Below are positions 6,205-8,408 of a stretch of 8,408 bases of DNA, piece by piece. Position 1 is the stretch's first letter. Each line of letters opens with the position of its first letter. Under the pieces are notes generated by a model. The model did no database searches, was not told the origin of the DNA, and saw only the letters and a list, made by a program, of their open reading frames with translations. Origin of the DNA: Candidatus Latescibacterota bacterium (GTDB taxonomy: Bacteria; Latescibacterota; UBA2968; UBA8231). Position numbers and translations under genes: made by a program. Location: contig DPVW01000297.1 of the NCBI GenBank assembly GCA_003529325.1, positions 1 through 8,408 on the forward strand, written 5' to 3'.

Positions 6205-8394
6205 TCAGCGATCCGCGCAGCGATTCGAATCGGGACACAGAATGAGAGTTGACAATGGTGGCAGTCGCAGGCTGACCGACCAACGACGATTGTGCCAGGC
6301 ATGATCATCGGCGATGACGACACCATCGTTGCCCACACCGGAACCGCCATAACCATCCGCGTCGGTGTTGATACGTTCCAGCCAACGCCCCGGGCGTGGC
6401 AGGCCGATGCGATACCCCTGGCGTACGACAGGCGTGAAGTTGCAGATCACGACGAGTTGGTCGCCGTCGATGCTGCGGCGCTCGAAAGTGATCGCCGAGT
6501 TCTCCTCATCGTCACAGTCGATCCACTCGAAACCAGCCGGATCGCAGTCGGTGGCGTGCAGACTGGGGTGGCCGCGGTAGAGCGCATTCAGATCAGCAAC
6601 CAACGTCCGCACCCCGGCGTGCAATCCATAATCAAGGCTGGGCCAATCGAGATCAGACTGATGATTCCACTCCTGCGATTGTCCAAACTCCCCACCCATG
6701 AATAACAGCTTCTTGCCTGGAAAGGCGAACATATACCCGTACAGCAGACGCAGATTTGCGAACTTCTGCCACTCGTCCCCTGGCATCTTGCCCAACAAGG
6801 AACCCTTGCCATGCACGACCTCATCGTGACTCAGGGGCAAAACGAAATTCTCCGAGTAGGCGTAGAGCATGCCGAAGGTGAGATCCGACTGGTGGTGACG
6901 CCGGTGAATGGGATCCATCGACATGTATTGCAGCATGTCATTCATCCAGCCCATATTCCACTTGAAGCCGAAACCAAGGCCCCCTGAGTACGTCGGGCGC
7001 GACACAGAGGGCCATGCCGTCGACTCCTCAGCCAGCGTCAGTACCCCAGGAAAGTCAGCGTGTACCAGAATGTTCATCTGTTTGAGAAATTCGATGGCTT
7101 CAAGATTTTCGCGGCCACCATCACGGTTGGGAATCCAGTCTCCCGCCTCACGTGAATAGTCGAGATACAGCATGGATGCTACGGCGTCGACACGCAGGCC
7201 ATCCACGTGATAGCGGTCGAGCCAGAAGCGCGCATTCGACAGCAGGAAACTGCACACCTCGTCACGGCCAAAGTTGAAGATCAGCGTCCCCCAGTCCGGA
7301 TGTGACCCCTGACGTGGATCCTCATGTTCGTATAGAGCGGTACCATCGAAACGCGCCAGACCGTGGGCGTCGGTTGGAAAATGACCAGGCACCCAGTCGA
7401 TGATGACACCGATACCACGCTCGTGCAGCGCATCGACAAACCAGGCAAAGTCCTCGGGCCCACCAAAGCGCGAGGTCGGTGCGAAATACCCCGTAACCTG
7501 ATATCCCCAAGAGCCATCGAAGGGATGTTCGGCGACGGCCATCAGTTCCACGTGGGTGAATCCGATTTCGACGACGTAGTCGCCGAGGGAACGTGCCAGG
7601 TCGCGCCAGCCCATGGGCTGGCCGTGTTCGTCGTAGCGCCAGGAGCCGGGGTGCACCTCGTAGATGGACAGAGGCTCTGCCTGCCAATGTCGCTGTCCCC
7701 TGGTGGCGATCCAATCATCGTCCTGCCAGTCATGGATGATCGGTCCGGTGACGATGGAGGCAGTTTGAGGGGGGACCTCGGCAGCCCTGGCGCAGGGGTC
7801 GGCTTTGACCAGCAACTCTCCGGCGGCGCTGAGAAGCTCGAATTTGTAGACTGTACCAGACCTCAGACCCGGGAGGAACAACTCCCAGAGACCACTCGCC
7901 CCGAGAGACCGCATCGCGTGGCGACGTCCATCCCAGTTGTTGAAATCGCCGATGACACTGACCCGGTTCGCATTCGGTGCCCACACGACAAAATGCACCC
8001 CAGCCACCGAGTCGACATTGCGCACGTGGGCCCCGAGGACATCGTAGATCTGGTGGTGCCGCCCTTCGTTGAAGAGATGTTGATCGTAGTCGCTGACCAA
8101 GGGCGGAAACGAGTATGGATCCCGCATTTTATGGACGAAACCGTCGCCGTAGTCGACACCCAACTCGTAGGCAAAAGAACCCGCGTCATCTGGCAGACGT
8201 GCTTCGAACAATCCGGCGGCGGTGTTCTGGGCCTGCACCTGCGCCCCGTCATCGGCCACGGCCTGTACCGTAACCCGGCGCGCTCCGGGCAGATAGGCCC
8301 GGACCACCTGACCACCGGCAGCGTCGGCATGCATGCCGAGGTAGGCAAAGGGGTCCGAGTGACGTCCAGCCAGCAGGCGTTCGCGATCATCCAT
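6205..8394 (-). CDS. glgB: 1,4-alpha-glucan (glycogen) branching enzyme GlgB
   Basis: It cuts alpha-1,4-glucan chains and re-attaches them through alpha-1,6 links, creating branches in cytoplasmic glycogen. At 729 residues it matches the long gamma-type enzyme (E. coli has 728). It has an N-terminal module at about 12-110 (DPFAYLGMH), then a CBM48 module (about 130-220, [20 protein letters not shown]). The GH13 barrel follows, with [20 protein letters not shown] (281-300) and WVPGHFP (334-340). [17 protein letters not shown] contains the nucleophile Asp403, LAEEST the acid/base Glu456, and [11 protein letters not shown]sp524. A C-terminal beta domain includes [14 protein letters not shown]. 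All catalytic residues are present. The usual Pro in HVELMP is Ala286. The frame stays open upstream of ATG 8394 to the window edge (it reads DRQL), and the N-terminus is about five residues shorter than in E. coli, so the true start may lie outside the window. The cNMP-receiver gene follows after 23 bp. Confidence 0.95.
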   Translation of the reverse strand: MDDRERLLAGRHSDPFAYLGMHADAAGGQVVRAYLPGARRVTVQAVADDGAQVQAQNTAAGLFEARLPDDAGSFAYELGVDYGDGFVHKMRDPYSFPPLVSDYDQHLFNEGRHHQIYDVLGAHVRNVDSVAGVHFVVWAPNANRVSVIGDFNNWDGRRHAMRSLGASGLWELFLPGLRSGTVYKFELLSAAGELLVKADPCARAAEVPPQTASIVTGPIIHDWQDDDWIATRGQRHWQAEPLSIYEVHPGSWRYDEHGQPMGWRDLARSLGDYVVEIGFTHVELMAVAEHPFDGSWGYQVTGYFAPTSRFGGPEDFAWFVDALHERGIGVIIDWVPGHFPTDAHGLARFDGTALYEHEDPRQGSHPDWGTLIFNFGRDEVCSFLLSNARFWLDRYHVDGLRVDAVASMLYLDYSREAGDWIPNRDGGRENLEAIEFLKQMNILVHADFPGVLTLAEESTAWPSVSRPTYSGGLGFGFKWNMGWMNDMLQYMSMDPIHRRHHQSDLTFGMLYAYSENFVLPLSHDEVVHGKGSLLGKMPGDEWQKFANLRLLYGYMFAFPGKKLLFMGGEFGQSQEWNHQSDLDWPSLDYGLHAGVRTLVADLNALYRGHPSLHATDCDPAGFEWIDCDDEENSAITFERRSIDGDQLVVICNFTPVVRQGYRIGLPRPGRWLERINTDADGYGGSGVGNDGVVIADDHAWHNRRWSVSLRLPPLSTLILCPDSNRCADR

Positions 8395-8408
8395 CAGTTG
8401 CCGGTCCG

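Noticed and set aside
6182..6283. ATG 6283 as the start of the cNMP-receiver protein
   Set aside because: It would overlap the glgB 3' end by 79 bp, and the added 34 residues do not resemble the domain; MATPPSKEKLL at 6181 fits operon spacing.
1..8408. Mobile elements, CRISPR arrays, tRNA/rRNA genes, riboswitches, integration sites
   Set aside because: I found no terminal repeats, transposase or integrase motifs, regular direct repeats or tRNA-like folds. Nearly all bases are explained by seven genes.

Overview
The window is GC-rich bacterial DNA, packed with genes. Two probable outer-membrane or periplasm-facing lipoproteins (lipoboxes SGC and LGAC) and a dipeptide-type ABC importer point to a Gram-negative organism. 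The glgB and dipeptide-binding proteins look proteobacterial in style, but I cannot fix the phylum from sequence alone. I see no mobile element, CRISPR array, tRNA or rRNA.

Left part, plus strand (3-1659): the C-terminal part of a dipeptide/oligopeptide ABC substrate-binding protein, then its DppB-type permease. The start of the permease is unclear: the best homology start is a TTG at 655, overlapping the stop of a nine-codon mini-ORF that itself overlaps the stop of the binding-protein gene. A 13-bp gap separates this pair from a convergent minus-strand cluster.

Minus-strand cluster, read right to left (8394 to 1673): glycogen branching enzyme GlgB; a cyclic-nucleotide-binding plus receiver-domain signalling protein; a DppC-type permease; a large TPR lipoprotein; and a LolA/LolB-fold (DUF4292-like) lipoprotein. 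Spacing is tight: 23 bp, 13 bp (if the receiver gene is repaired), 0 bp, and a 4-bp GTGA overlap. This suggests co-transcription, at least from dppC to the last lipoprotein.

The window holds no clearly new defence or biosynthetic system. The points most worth a second look are: (1) the receiver domain is broken by two compensating one-base shifts about 100 bp apart, which together restore all key receiver residues and a natural C-terminus; (2) dppB and dppC, normally adjacent and co-directional, lie on opposite strands about 3.5 kb apart, as if the dppC-TPR-lipoprotein block had been inverted; (3) the unusual dppB start; (4) the TPR/LolB-like lipoprotein pair. No ATPase subunit (DppD/DppF) lies in the window.
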